33,327 nt of DNA from Pseudomonadota bacterium (GCA_009924135.1 RFSE01000048.1:1-33327), one strand, 5' to 3'; shown: positions 7,026 to 15,339, counted from the stretch's first letter. Notes: generated by a model from the letters alone, not told the origin. Made by a program: numbers and translations.

Positions 7026-7687
7026 AGATTTTTTTGGTGACTCCGCCGCGCCGCTTCCGCCATGCGCGCCCGTGATTCCTGACTCCGCAGATTTGGCAGC
7101 GGCAGACGAAGGTCATCAAGGCACAGCCTCCGCAGTTCCCCCATCGCCTTATTGAGCGCCTGCTTTGTGACCGCCTTGCCGTCCTTCTTTTTCAGTCGCG
7201 CCGCCAGCTTCTCAATCCGCGAGTCATCAAACACCCCGCCGCCCGTCACCAGCAATGCCAGCGCATGCGCCCGGATGTTGGTTGCCGTCGCGTTGCACTT
7301 CGGGCCGACCAGCCACGCGCACACGGTGCGGATCACGTCGCCCGCGCCTTGGAGCGGGCTGGCCGCTTCCGGCTCAATGTCGTCAATCTGGTGCGCGGCG
7401 CGGGCTAGTAGTGGGTCAAGGTCGATGCTGTAATCCGCCCCAAGACCGTCCGTCGCCGGGTTGTCATCCGACAGGATACGCTCGCCGGCAGGTTTGCGCC
7501 CCCGGCGCTTTGACTTCAACGCGGCAACCCCGTCACGGAGCGCGATGCGCCACCAGCGAGCTACTGAGCTGTGATGCACCCCCAGCATCATCGCCGCCTC
7601 GCGGGTGGTTTTCTCCCCTGCCCACTTCATGGACTCTTCGCGCTTCCTTTCCAGCTCGAAAATATCCAAGTGCTTATTGCAAAGCAT
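6989..7687 (-). CDS. helix-turn-helix protein heading the reverse cassette
   Basis: From ATG 7687 the protein has 232 residues. TTREAAMMLGVHHSSVARWW is a homeodomain-like HTH, followed by RDGVAALKSKRRGRKP, the pattern of IS630-type and related HTH proteins, but no transposase catalytic domain follows. The C-terminal half (NIRAHALALLVTGGG, KAVTKQALNKAMGELRRL) is helical. The start is uncertain: ATG 7687 lies in the centre of a palindrome, ATG 7633 has GGAAAGGAAG upstream, and a TTG at 7774 is also open. Likely regulator of the cassette. Confidence 0.6.
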   Translation of the reverse strand: MLCNKHLDIFELERKREESMKWAGEKTTREAAMMLGVHHSSVARWWRIALRDGVAALKSKRRGRKPAGERILSDDNPATDGLGADYSIDLDPLLARAAHQIDDIEPEAASPLQGAGDVIRTVCAWLVGPKCNATATNIRAHALALLVTGGGVFDDSRIEKLAARLKKKDGKAVTKQALNKAMGELRRLCLDDLRLPLPNLRSQESRARMAEAARRSHQKNLCKKTNTLTRAG

Positions 7688-7694
7688 TTGCAAT
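7676..7694. promoter_or_regulatory. 19-bp perfect palindrome over the HTH gene start
   Basis: ATTGCAAA-GCA-TTTGCAAT is a perfect 8-3-8 inverted repeat. On the - strand a TTGACC (near 7719) followed by TCACTAT just upstream could form a weak promoter whose start site overlaps the palindrome. The adjacent - strand gene encodes an HTH protein, so autoregulation is plausible. The region also lies upstream of the + strand connector operon. Palindrome seen; operator function inferred. Confidence 0.55.
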
Positions 7695-7757
7695 AGTGAG
7701 CACCACAACGCCGCCAAGGTCAAGCCGTTTTGTCGCACAATTAAAAACCGCCAGCCG

Positions 7758-7782
7758 TTGACTTCCTGCGACAAGGGGAATG
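7758..7782 (+). repeat. TTGACT leader element, copy 2 (before gpW-like gene)
   Basis: TTGACTTCCTGCGACAAGG then GGAATG. The CAAGGGG acts as ribosome binding site for ATG 7780. The shared TTGACT-CCTGC-CAAGG layout with other copies suggests one ancestral leader or a common promoter or translation element. Confidence 0.5.
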
Positions 7783-8043
7783 GCTTACTGGAACTTTCCG
7801 GGCAAGACGCAAGCTTGGCTGCTCGCCGAGCTGGACAAGCTCAATGACGACAAGTCAGCGGGCAAGACCGTCGTCGCCAGCGGGGCCGGGGACTCCAATC
7901 TAACCGAGCGAACCGAGACTTCAATCTCAGCCAGGGACAACATGCTTCGACAGGACTTGGCCGCACTGGCTGCGGCCAGTCTCAACACCGTTCCTCTCGA
8001 CTTCACCCGCCCGGCCAAGCGCGTTCGCCCTCATTACAAGTGA
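7780..8043 (+). CDS. gpW-like head-tail joining protein
   Basis: An 87-residue protein between terminase and portal, the exact place of lambda W. It begins with a helix (WLLAELDKLNDDKSAG) followed by a polar beta-like stretch and a second helix (NMLRQDLAALAAAS), in keeping with the small alpha-beta gpW fold. It starts at ATG 7780 with AAGGGG upstream and its TGA overlaps the portal GTG. gpW fills the portal channel before tail attachment. The call rests on size, layout and position; similarity is moderate. Confidence 0.6.
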   Translation: MAYWNFPGKTQAWLLAELDKLNDDKSAGKTVVASGAGDSNLTERTETSISARDNMLRQDLAALAAASLNTVPLDFTRPAKRVRPHYK

Positions 8044-9602
8044 ACTCTCCAATTCTTGCCCCAAATGGACGGCCCGCCCGCGAGCAGATTGGGCACACCC
8101 GCCCCGCCGCCCCGCCGCAGCCGAAAGCCTACGGGTGGGGGCTTTACGCCACACCCCGGAGCACGGGCCAAATGGACAGCTACCGGCAGCGGAGCATCTA
8201 CCTCGGCGGCTCGCTGGATTACGAGCTGAACGGCTACAACTGGCGGGAGCTGCTCTCCTACTCCCGGCAGCTTTTCGCCCAGCTTGGAAACTTGGGCGGT
8301 GCACTGGTTCAGAAGGCCACCTACGCGGTCGGGGAGTCGTGGAAACCCCAGTTTTACGGCGAGAATCAAGCGTGGGGGGATCAAGCGGAGGAATGGCTAT
8401 CAGAGACGTTTTACCCCGTCGCCGACGTGCGCGGCGGTGGCTTCGATTTCACGACGAACCTGTTTCTGGATTCCCTCGCCCTCGACGTTGACGGCGACGC
8501 GGCGATGATCCTCACCAGCGCGGACAGCGGTTTTCCGCAGGTCATGTTCATTCCAGCCGACCGTATTTCTGGCACGGAAAAGGAGATTCAGAAGGGCCGG
8601 TTTAAGGGCAATATGCTCGTTAATGGCTGCATTCTGAACAGCGACGGGCGCGTTATCGGATACCGGGTTTACAACACTGGAATGGCGGATTTCGAGGAAT
8701 ACTCCACGACGAATTGTCAGCTCCTCTTTGAGCCGGAATGGCAGGGCCAACGCCGGGGCGTGCCGCGCATTGCGCGCGTGCTCATGGACTGGTTCGACAT
8801 TCAGGACATCAATGCGTTTTTGAAACGCGGTGTGAAGCTGGACGCCTCGCAGGGCATCATTCACAAAACGGAGACAGGGACCGCCGACACCAGCGCGACG
8901 GAAATCTCTCCCAACACGGACGTTGGCACCACGGACACGGACCTGCGAATTGAGCAGCGCGAGGGCGGAGAGATTCTTTACATGAAGGCGGGCACCGGGG
9001 AGACGATTGAAAGCTTCTCCAGTGACCGCCCGCACCCGAATACCGAGGCATTCGTCCGCCGATTGGAGCGCGCTGGATTGCTCGCGGTGGGCTGGTTTTA
9101 TGAGCTGATTGACCCCTCCGGCATCGGTGGGGCGAGTGTCCGGCTCATTCAAGACCAGGCCCGCAACTCCATTCGTTACCGGCAGAAAACCATCCGCAAA
9201 CGGGCCAAGCGCGCGGTCACTTACGCCGTCGCGATGGCGATGAAAAACGGCTTCCTGCCGAAAAATTCGGGCGATTGGTGGAAGTGGAATTTCGAGCTGC
9301 CCGCGCAAATCACGGTGGATGAAGGGTACAGCCGGCAGGCGGAGATCGAAGACTACAAGCTCGGCTTCCAAACCAAGGCCGGAGTCACCCAGTCGCGCGG
9401 CAAGTTTTGGAAGGACCAGGACAAGCAGCGGGATCAAGAATTCGACGCCCTGCTCACCCGTGCCAAGGCGCACGCTGACAAGTTCAATCTGCCGCTGGAT
9501 TACGTTCTGGACCGGCTCGAGCAACGCAACCCGAATCCGCCGACCATCGCGCAAGATTTGAGCGGCGGAAAACCTTCGCAAACTGCCCCTGAAAAGCCAT
9601 GA
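8040..9602 (+). CDS. portal protein, lambda gpB family
   Basis: A 520-residue portal with family features: an early LGGSLDYELNGYNWRELLSYSRQL segment, GGALVQKATYAVGESW, a central FIPADRISG and the FIKRGVK-like FLKRGVKLDASQG helix, then IDPSGIGGASVRLIQDQARNS, which matches lambda-type portals. The dodecamer forms the DNA entry vertex and docks terminase and the neck. GTG 8040 overlaps the gpW-like stop and the TGA overlaps the protease ATG. Length agrees with lambda gpB (533). Confidence 0.9.
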   Translation: MNSPILAPNGRPAREQIGHTRPAAPPQPKAYGWGLYATPRSTGQMDSYRQRSIYLGGSLDYELNGYNWRELLSYSRQLFAQLGNLGGALVQKATYAVGESWKPQFYGENQAWGDQAEEWLSETFYPVADVRGGGFDFTTNLFLDSLALDVDGDAAMILTSADSGFPQVMFIPADRISGTEKEIQKGRFKGNMLVNGCILNSDGRVIGYRVYNTGMADFEEYSTTNCQLLFEPEWQGQRRGVPRIARVLMDWFDIQDINAFLKRGVKLDASQGIIHKTETGTADTSATEISPNTDVGTTDTDLRIEQREGGEILYMKAGTGETIESFSSDRPHPNTEAFVRRLERAGLLAVGWFYELIDPSGIGGASVRLIQDQARNSIRYRQKTIRKRAKRAVTYAVAMAMKNGFLPKNSGDWWKWNFELPAQITVDEGYSRQAEIEDYKLGFQTKAGVTQSRGKFWKDQDKQRDQEFDALLTRAKAHADKFNLPLDYVLDRLEQRNPNPPTIAQDLSGGKPSQTAPEKP

Positions 9603-10429
9603 AATACCCTCTTATTGCCGCCCGCGTCGCCCGCGAAATCTGGCTCACCACGCCGGAGGTTCACCAGGCAATTCACGCCGCCGTTTTTCATGGTCAAACC
9701 TTCACTGCGCTGCCCGCCGGAAAGGCACTTTACGGCGAGGATGGGAACGATGATTTCGATGGAGATGAGGCTGAAATGACCGGCGGGCGCACGGCCATCA
9801 TTCAGGTGTTCGGCGTGCTCGGCAAGCACTTGGACAGCATGGAGATGGCTTGTGGCGGGTGCTCCGTTGACCGCATTGCCTCACTGCTCACCGCTGCCGA
9901 TAAAGACCCGGACTGTGAAACCATCGTGATGATGTTCAATTCGCCCGGTGGGGCCGCGATGGGAATCCCTGAGTTGGCCGCGAAGATCAAAGACATCGGC
10001 ACACGCAAAAACATCATCGCCTACACCGATGGACTTTGCTGCTCAGGAGCGCTCTGGCTGGCTTCGCAATGCGACACATTCCTCGCCTCTCCTTCCAGCA
10101 TCATCGGCAGCGTCGGCTGTTGCCTGACTGTCCCGGATGAATCCCGAAAACTTGAGCTTGAAGGCGTGAAAATGCAGTCGATTTACGACGGCAAGTTCAA
10201 GACGACCGGTTCCAGTTTCCGCCCGCTGACACAGGACGAAACCGACATGCTCACCATCCGCGTGCAATCCATCGGAGCCGCGTTCCGGGCCGCCCTGACT
10301 AACGCACGCGCCATCGCTACGGAGGATATGCAGGGCCAGACCTTCACCGGTGAAGAAGCGTGCGCCAAGGGTTTTGTGGACGGGCTGGCAAACGATTTGG
10401 ATGAGGTTCTTGAAATCGCCGCAAGTTGA
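9599..10429 (+). CDS. S49 family head maturation protease (SppA/gpC-like)
   Basis: A 276-residue S49 peptidase. FNSPGG at residues 113-118, the nucleophile Ser149 in CCSGALW and a general-base Lys (199 or 201) in YDGKFKT give the Ser-Lys dyad. SSIIGSVGCCL follows the serine as in SppA-type enzymes. In lambdoid phages this protease cleaves scaffold and portal during prohead maturation. It lies between portal and scaffold, as lambda C does. Unlike lambda C-Nu3, the scaffold-like gene is separate rather than nested in frame. Confidence 0.9.
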   Translation: MKYPLIAARVAREIWLTTPEVHQAIHAAVFHGQTFTALPAGKALYGEDGNDDFDGDEAEMTGGRTAIIQVFGVLGKHLDSMEMACGGCSVDRIASLLTAADKDPDCETIVMMFNSPGGAAMGIPELAAKIKDIGTRKNIIAYTDGLCCSGALWLASQCDTFLASPSSIIGSVGCCLTVPDESRKLELEGVKMQSIYDGKFKTTGSSFRPLTQDETDMLTIRVQSIGAAFRAALTNARAIATEDMQGQTFTGEEACAKGFVDGLANDLDEVLEIAAS

Positions 10430-10447
10430 CTCACGCCGCAAGGTGTG
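10426..10447 (+). repeat. TTGACT leader element, copy 3 (before scaffold gene)
   Basis: TTGACTCACGCCGCAAGG then TGTG; the TGA of the protease gene lies inside it. CCGCAAGG is the ribosome binding site for GTG 10445. Confidence 0.5.
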
Positions 10448-10852
10448 ACGAGCTATTTTGTAAATCTCAAGAAGGCGAATGCCGAAGTCTCCCGCCTCTC
10501 CGGCGAGCTTGACGCGGTGAACGTGAAGTTGACCGACGCGCTCGCGCAAATCGCGGACCACAACACCAGCGCCGAGGCCGTCACGGCCAAGGCGGACGCC
10601 ACGATTACTGACCTCACAGGCAAGCTCACCGCCGCTGAATCGCGCGTGAAGGAGCTGGAGGCCAGCGCAAAGACCGCCGGCCAGATCGCCGCCGAAGTCG
10701 TCGCCAGCCAGGGCGTACCCGCCGCTGCGCTGCCCAAGGAAGCTGCCGCCGGCGAAATCAAGGCACCGACCATCACCCGCGCGGAATTCACCAAACTGGA
10801 TGCCCGCGCCCAGCTCAAGTTCATCAAGGATTCCGGCAAAATCACCGACTGA
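10445..10852 (+). CDS. probable scaffold protein (coiled coil)
   Basis: The GTG at 10445 follows CCGCAAGG, a good ribosome binding site. The 135-residue protein is a long heptad-like coiled coil (residues 8-80, rich in Ala, Glu, Leu), then an Ala/Pro-rich joint and a short helical C-terminus (EFTKLDARAQLKFIKDSG). Size, charge and position between the S49 protease and the capsid gene match prohead scaffolds. No sequence family is identified, so the assignment is from architecture and context. Confidence 0.65.
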   Translation: MTSYFVNLKKANAEVSRLSGELDAVNVKLTDALAQIADHNTSAEAVTAKADATITDLTGKLTAAESRVKELEASAKTAGQIAAEVVASQGVPAAALPKEAAAGEIKAPTITRAEFTKLDARAQLKFIKDSGKITD

Positions 10853-10865
10853 AAACTGACCATTT

Positions 10866-12035
10866 ATGGCAAACGTACTGACTCCCCTAATCCCCTCGGC
10901 CATTGCCGCGCTTGACGTTGTCTCGCGCGAAATGGTCGGTTTCCTGCCCAGCGTCAACCGTGATCCGAAGGCGGACCGAACGGCGAAAAACCAGACGCTC
11001 ACAATCCCTGTTGCCCCCGCGAACGCGCAAGGTGACATCGCCGCGAGCGCGACGCTCTCCGCCGAATCCGACCAGACCGCCGGCAGCGTCTCGCTGGTGA
11101 TCGACAGCTACAAGAAGGCCGGTTTCAACTGGACGGGTGAGGAAATTCTCGCCGTGAACGCGCCCAACGGCATCGGCCAGCAACGATTCATGCAGGACCA
11201 GATCGAGCAGGCGCTCCGCTCGCTGGTCAACGGCGCGGAGCTGGCGGTTTCGACCGCCGCCTACCTCGGTGCTTCCCGCGCCTACGGCACCGCCGGAACC
11301 ACGCCGTTCGCCTCGACCGTCGGCGAGACGGCGCAAGCGCGCAAGATTCTCGACGACAATGGCGCTCCGTTCGGAAACCGCTCGCTCATCATCGATACCA
11401 CGTCCGGGGCCGCGCTCCGCACGCTGGCGAACCTCACTAGAGCGAACGAGGCTGGAACGAACGTCACGCTTCGCGACGGCGAACTGCTCGCTTTGAACGG
11501 TTTGAGCGTCAAGGAATCGGCGCAGGTCGTCACGCCCGCCGTCGGCACCGCTTCCAGTGCGACCGTGAACAACGCGGGCTACGCGGTCGGGGCAACCACT
11601 CTGACCCTCTCCGCCGCCGGGACTGGCACCATCCTCGCGGGTGACATTCTCACCTTCGCGGGCGACACGAACAACAAGTACGTCGTGGCCAGCGCGGGCA
11701 CTGCCGGAGCGGACGTGTCCGCCGGTGGCACCATCGTCTTGGCCGCTCCCGGACTCCGCAAGGCCATGTCCACCGCCACCAAGGCGATCACCGTCGTCGC
11801 TGCCGGCCCGCGCATGGTGGCCTTCAGCCAGAACGCGATTTGCCTCGCGACCCGTCTGCCCGCCGCCCCGCCTCGCGATTTGGCGATTGATCGCCAGACC
11901 ATCACCGACTCCCGCAGTGGTATCAGCTTCGAGCTGGTGGCGTGGCCTGGTCAGGACATGGTGGTGTATCAGGCGCGCATCGCCTACGGCGTCAAGGTCG
12001 TGAAGCCGGAGCACATCGCAATCCTGCTCGGCTAA
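10866..12035 (+). CDS. major capsid protein (HK97 fold, P22 coat-like)
   Basis: A 389-residue protein after protease and scaffold genes. The start ANVLTPLIPSAIAALDVVSREMVGFLPSV and the block TLTIPVAP recall P22 gp5-type coats. Near residues 225-285 there is a beta-rich, Gly/Thr/Ala insertion (TLTLSAAGTG, AGDILTFAGD) like the insertion domain of P22 coat. The end (SGISFELVAWPGQDMVVYQARIAYGVKVVKPEHIAIL) is typical of the P-domain finish. Forms the icosahedral shell. Capsid identity is strong; the P22-like subtype is likely. Confidence 0.85.
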   Translation: MANVLTPLIPSAIAALDVVSREMVGFLPSVNRDPKADRTAKNQTLTIPVAPANAQGDIAASATLSAESDQTAGSVSLVIDSYKKAGFNWTGEEILAVNAPNGIGQQRFMQDQIEQALRSLVNGAELAVSTAAYLGASRAYGTAGTTPFASTVGETAQARKILDDNGAPFGNRSLIIDTTSGAALRTLANLTRANEAGTNVTLRDGELLALNGLSVKESAQVVTPAVGTASSATVNNAGYAVGATTLTLSAAGTGTILAGDILTFAGDTNNKYVVASAGTAGADVSAGGTIVLAAPGLRKAMSTATKAITVVAAGPRMVAFSQNAICLATRLPAAPPRDLAIDRQTITDSRSGISFELVAWPGQDMVVYQARIAYGVKVVKPEHIAILLG

Positions 12036-12064
12036 TTTTGGGTTTGGGTTCCTTGGTTCCTATG

Positions 12065-12093
12065 GGGCCGGCCAGTTAAGCGCTGGCCGGCCC
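12065..12093 (+). terminator. strong stem-loop terminator after the capsid gene
   Basis: GGGCCGGCCAG pairs perfectly with CTGGCCGGCCC across a 7-base loop (11-bp GC stem), followed by TTCTACTTT. It lies 30 bases past the capsid stop and just before the neck gene start. The T tract is short and interrupted, so it may only partly stop transcription and thereby set capsid mRNA above tail mRNA. Confidence 0.75.
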
Positions 12094-12102
12094 TTCTACT
12101 TT

Positions 12103-12420
12103 ATGAGCCGCCTCTCCGCCAGCCAAAGCCGGGGACTTGCGCACCAGCAAGCCGCGCAAGGCTCGCCCGTGTTCACCTTCGCGAGCACTGAGATACCGTG
12201 CGCGGTGTCCTCTTTGAAGCGCGGGACGGAGCTAATGGTCGGCGGTTTCACGGCGATGATCCACACGACCTTGATCGTGCGGCGGGGCGACATTACCGGG
12301 AGTGTTCCGACCGCTGGTCAGTCCGTGACCTACGCGGGCACGTCTTACCGCGTGCTGGCCGTCACGCGCACCGCCGGCGCCGCAACGTATGAATTCGACC
12401 TCGGGAACGTGAACAAGTGA
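12103..12420 (+). CDS. probable head-tail stopper/neck protein
   Basis: The 105-residue product is mainly beta (GFTAMIHTTLIVRRGD, SVTYAGTSYRVLAVTRT, YEFDLGNVNK), the style of small beta-barrel stopper or gpFII-like connector proteins that lie just after the capsid gene. It starts seven bases past the terminator tract, without a strong ribosome binding site. The TGA is followed at once by the next ATG. Assigned from position and predicted fold. Confidence 0.5.
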   Translation: MSRLSASQSRGLAHQQAAQGSPVFTFASTEIPCAVSSLKRGTELMVGGFTAMIHTTLIVRRGDITGSVPTAGQSVTYAGTSYRVLAVTRTAGAATYEFDLGNVNK

Positions 12421-13212
12421 ATGGACGCAACCTTCAACGTCAAGCTGGCCGGCATGGATAAGGCCGTCGAGGAAGCCATGCTGGTGACCAAGAAGACGGT
12501 TGCGGAGCAAATCAATCAGACGACCTTCAACGTGGCGGCACGCGGATTCCATTACACCACACCGAACACTTGGAACGATTCGAGCGCTATTGCGCGGCAG
12601 CGGTGGAAGGTGCAGAGCTACCTGAAGGAGCCGGCGGGGCCAGAAGGCGCGAACCGCTTCGGATCACGCCACAAGCGTGGTTCACGGATGCTCCGCCGGG
12701 TCACGCTCATTGCTCAGGCTCTTTTCTACCGCAAGCACGGCTACGGCATTGGCAAGGGCAAGAGCAACAAGCGGACACGCCGCGCTTCGACGGTTAAAGG
12801 CGCGAAGCCCGGAAAGATGGTTTACGCCAGCGACTACGGGCAGGCCATGACGGCCTATGCCGGAACGATGTTGCGCCGCAATTCGGCCAACGTCGGCTAC
12901 CTCAAAACGGTCTGGATGGCTGGGATAGACGCGCTTGCGCCGCTGGTGAAGTTTAAGGGTTACCTGAAAAACTTCTCCGGTCTGGCCGGACTGCGGCGGC
13001 AGCTTGGCAGCTCGTCTGGCAGCGCAACGCCAGCCTCTGACGGATCATTGCGCGCTCGCGTCTCTGGCCTCCTGTCTTCGCGCAAGCTCACCGACAAGAG
13101 CCAGCAAATCATTGACGCAGCCGCGCGGCAGGCGATGGCGGACGAGGAGAAGGAGCTTCGCCGCCACACGGAAGAGCAGCTCAAGAAAGCGTTCCAAAAA
13201 CTCACCCGGTAA
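12421..13212 (+). CDS. neck/tail completion-type protein
   Basis: A 263-residue protein with an N-terminal amphipathic region (GMDKAVEEAMLVTKKTVAEQINQTTFNVA) that recalls HK97 gp10/lambda gpZ-like tail completion proteins, followed by a strongly basic centre (GKGKSNKRTRRAS) and a helical, charged C-terminus (DEEKELRRHTEEQLKKAFQKL). It sits between the stopper and the tail terminator candidate. The basic patch may contact DNA in the neck. Family membership not proven. Confidence 0.5.
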   Translation: MDATFNVKLAGMDKAVEEAMLVTKKTVAEQINQTTFNVAARGFHYTTPNTWNDSSAIARQRWKVQSYLKEPAGPEGANRFGSRHKRGSRMLRRVTLIAQALFYRKHGYGIGKGKSNKRTRRASTVKGAKPGKMVYASDYGQAMTAYAGTMLRRNSANVGYLKTVWMAGIDALAPLVKFKGYLKNFSGLAGLRRQLGSSSGSATPASDGSLRARVSGLLSSRKLTDKSQQIIDAAARQAMADEEKELRRHTEEQLKKAFQKLTR

Positions 13213-13215
13213 TTT

Positions 13216-14172
13216 ATGGCCATCACAAACAAGATTGAAACGGCGGTAAAACGATTGCTGGTGGCTGGCAAGGTTTGCTCACTGTGGGACGATGAAGATG
13301 CCAACACGGAGCTTGCCGGGCTGCTTTCAGATTCCAGTTTCATCAGCAATCTGCCGACCGAGGAGGCTGTCACGCTCACCGCGCGGATCAGTGTTGACGA
13401 ACAAAATAATGCGAACCCCTCCCTGGACACGGTAAACGGGACCATCGGCTCCAGCCGCCCCCTTGATACAAACTTCGTGCGCGTGACCGTGACCGGAACG
13501 TTTATTGAACTCTCCAACTACAGCGGCGGCACGCATGGCGAACACTCCTATTTCATGGAAGGCGGCAACCCTCCGGCGGACAATTACAACCGGGCGCTTT
13601 TCCACACATCCAACCCATCAAGAACATACGTCGTAAATCGCGGTTCATCCATCACGCAGCAGAGCTTCAGCTATTCGGAGGCGATTCAGCTTTTGCCTTC
13701 AACCAACATCCAACTGAAGCTCGATTCGGTTGACGGATTAGCGTTGCCCGCTCACGGATTCCAGCAAATCGCCGTGAGTGTCGAATTCTTCAACGTGGAT
13801 ACGGACGCACCAAAATGCACGAAGGGCGAAGACTACCACAACCGGGACATGGCCGCGTTCCAAGTCATCGCCAACAAGGGAGAGGAAGTCCCGCCGCTCT
13901 CCGGGAACTACCTCGTCAACGTGCGCGTCCTTTGCTCTGCGCAGGCGGATGACGGCCTGGGCGGGCTTGCCGAAGCCGAATCCCACATGGACGCGCTCCG
14001 GGCCGCGCTGGATACGGATGACCTTGCCGCGCGCATCACGCAAGCGGCAAACGGCGGCCTGACCATCTTCCCAAATAGCATCTGGGGCCGGGGCGTTACC
14101 GAGGGAGTCGAGGGTCGGAAGTTTTCATCGGGCTGGGAATTCACCTGCATGGCCTGCGAGGCGGACCTTTAG
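13216..14172 (+). CDS. tail terminator-like protein with extended insert
   Basis: A 318-residue protein. The C-terminal segment has the layout of gpU/tail terminator folds: a strand GNYLVNVRVLCSAQADD, a helix ESHMDALRAALDTDDLAARI and the final strand GRKFSSGWEFTCMACEADL. The N-terminal KIETAVKRLLVAGKV could be the first helix of the same fold, with about 150 residues (61-215) inserted, including a beta-rich segment. Typical terminators have 130-200 residues, so the length is unusual. It caps the tail tube and joins it to the head. Confidence 0.5.
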   Translation: MAITNKIETAVKRLLVAGKVCSLWDDEDANTELAGLLSDSSFISNLPTEEAVTLTARISVDEQNNANPSLDTVNGTIGSSRPLDTNFVRVTVTGTFIELSNYSGGTHGEHSYFMEGGNPPADNYNRALFHTSNPSRTYVVNRGSSITQQSFSYSEAIQLLPSTNIQLKLDSVDGLALPAHGFQQIAVSVEFFNVDTDAPKCTKGEDYHNRDMAAFQVIANKGEEVPPLSGNYLVNVRVLCSAQADDGLGGLAEAESHMDALRAALDTDDLAARITQAANGGLTIFPNSIWGRGVTEGVEGRKFSSGWEFTCMACEADL

Positions 14173-14180
14173 GCCGCCGG

Positions 14181-14202
14181 TTGACTCCTGCCGCAAGGCA
14201 TG
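14181..14202 (+). repeat. TTGACT leader element, copy 4 (before tail tube gene)
   Basis: TTGACTCCTGCCGCAAGG then CATG. It is the best consensus copy and lies in the 27-base gap between the tail terminator-like gene and the tail tube gene, so it is not constrained by coding sequence. Confidence 0.55.
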
Positions 14203-14631
14203 AGCGCATCATTTCGCGGCGTGGCAGTCATCTACGGAGCCAAAGGCGGCATCACCATCGACGGCACCGCTGTTGGTTCCCTCAATTCCAGCGTGGAAGT
14301 CAGCCGCCCGATGGACCACATCGTGAAGCTGACCGGCAGCGACGGCACCCGGAAGGGCTATGTCATCCCCGAGGATCGCCGGAAGATTTCGATCACCTTC
14401 ACCCCGACCGCCGCCTCGCTGGCAACCATCGCTGCCGCGTCCGCCGTGCCCGCCGCGCTCGCGTTGATGGTCATTGCCGCTGCTGACGTTGCCGACGTAA
14501 ACGGCACCTACGTCATCGACGAGAATTGCTCCGCCAAGTTCACAAACACCGGGCCACAGGAGACTCAGATCACCGCCACCCGTTACACGGACGACGCAAA
14601 CACTGCGGATGTTGCCGCCGTCATCTCGTAA
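14200..14631 (+). CDS. probable major tail tube protein
   Basis: The 143-residue protein is beta-rich with Gly/Thr/Ala loops: VAVIYGAKGGITIDGTAVGSLNSSVEVSRP, then a strand pair KISITFTPT and a final TQITATRY strand. Size and location, after the terminator-like gene and before the chaperone position, fit the tail tube protein that polymerises around the tape measure. It has a strong ribosome binding site (CCGCAAGG) behind the repeated TTGACT leader, in line with the high expression such proteins need. No direct family recognition. Confidence 0.6.
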   Translation: MSASFRGVAVIYGAKGGITIDGTAVGSLNSSVEVSRPMDHIVKLTGSDGTRKGYVIPEDRRKISITFTPTAASLATIAAASAVPAALALMVIAAADVADVNGTYVIDENCSAKFTNTGPQETQITATRYTDDANTADVAAVIS

Positions 14632-14655
14632 CCGCCCGGCCTTCGGGCCACTCTC

Positions 14656-15339
14656 ATGCTGCGCGAAGATTACTTGCGGGCAGCGTACCCCGACCGTCAC
14701 ACGGTCCTTGGCGTTTCGCTGCGGGATTACTCCATCGGGCATGACCTGCTCTTGGAACGCATCCGCTCGCCGTTTGTCGTGCCGGGACGCGCCGGGGCTG
14801 ACGACCTTTTCATTGCGCTCCTGATTTGTTCGATGGACGCCGGGGAGGCCGCTGAATTGCTCAATCAGCCGGACCTCACCGGCGCGGTTGCGGACTTCGC
14901 AGCGCGGCAACTCCGGGCCGCCAGCAAGCCCGCCCGCTGGTGGCAGCCTGCGCGGGCACTCAACCCTGACGACTACATCGCGGCCTTCGCGCGCTACGTC
15001 GGCGAGGCCAAGCAGGGCTGGCCGGGGCTGGATTGGAACAAGGGAGACAGTAGCGAGGTGGTTCAGCTCTCCTCGCACCCGCTGCACGTCATTTGCATCA
15101 CGCTCATGTCAGAGCTTCACTTCACCGAGCGGGAAGCCTTGGAGATGCCCTACGCCCGCGCGCATTGGCACTACGTCACGCATTTCGAGCAGACCGGCAA
15201 GGCGAGCCTGTTTGACCGCGTGGAACGCGCCAAGAAGCAAACAGAGGCCAACGCGATGGCCGAAGAGTTCCACGCATTCTTGAAGGCCGGCGGGCGCCCG
15301 CAGGCTTTCGTCCCCACCAAATCATGGGCGTCAAACTAG
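14656..15339 (+). CDS. protein in the tail assembly chaperone position
   Basis: A 227-residue, mostly helical protein between tail tube and tape measure. Features include DDLFIALLICSMDAGEAAELL and an EMPYARAHWHYVTHFEQTGK segment, the latter like helical C-termini of chaperones that gate substrate entry. The usual frameshifted two-product arrangement is not evident. It overlaps the tape measure gene by 16 bases. A short GCCCG/CGGGC hairpin lies in the gap before it. The chaperone role is from position only. Confidence 0.45.
   Translation: MLREDYLRAAYPDRHTVLGVSLRDYSIGHDLLLERIRSPFVVPGRAGADDLFIALLICSMDAGEAAELLNQPDLTGAVADFAARQLRAASKPARWWQPARALNPDDYIAAFARYVGEAKQGWPGLDWNKGDSSEVVQLSSHPLHVICITLMSELHFTEREALEMPYARAHWHYVTHFEQTGKASLFDRVERAKKQTEANAMAEEFHAFLKAGGRPQAFVPTKSWASN

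Noticed and set aside
6989-7774. HTH protein as an IS630-type transposase
   Set aside because: Only the N-terminal HTH resembles that family; no catalytic DDE domain or terminal inverted repeats are visible.
8400-9581. 393-codon open frame antisense to the portal gene
   Set aside because: It mirrors a strong portal gene in GC-rich DNA, where antisense frames stay open because of codon bias. Its product is low-complexity with no motif.
10043-11038. 331-codon antisense frame across protease, scaffold and capsid start
   Set aside because: It spans three well-supported + strand genes and has no recognisable domain.
10887-12014. 375-codon open frame antisense to the capsid gene
   Set aside because: Arg/Gly/Asp-rich shadow of the capsid gene, with no start signal or overlap coupling.
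14634-14648. Hairpin GCCCG-CGGGC as a terminator after the tail tube gene
   Set aside because: The stem is only five pairs and no T tract follows, so termination is not supported.
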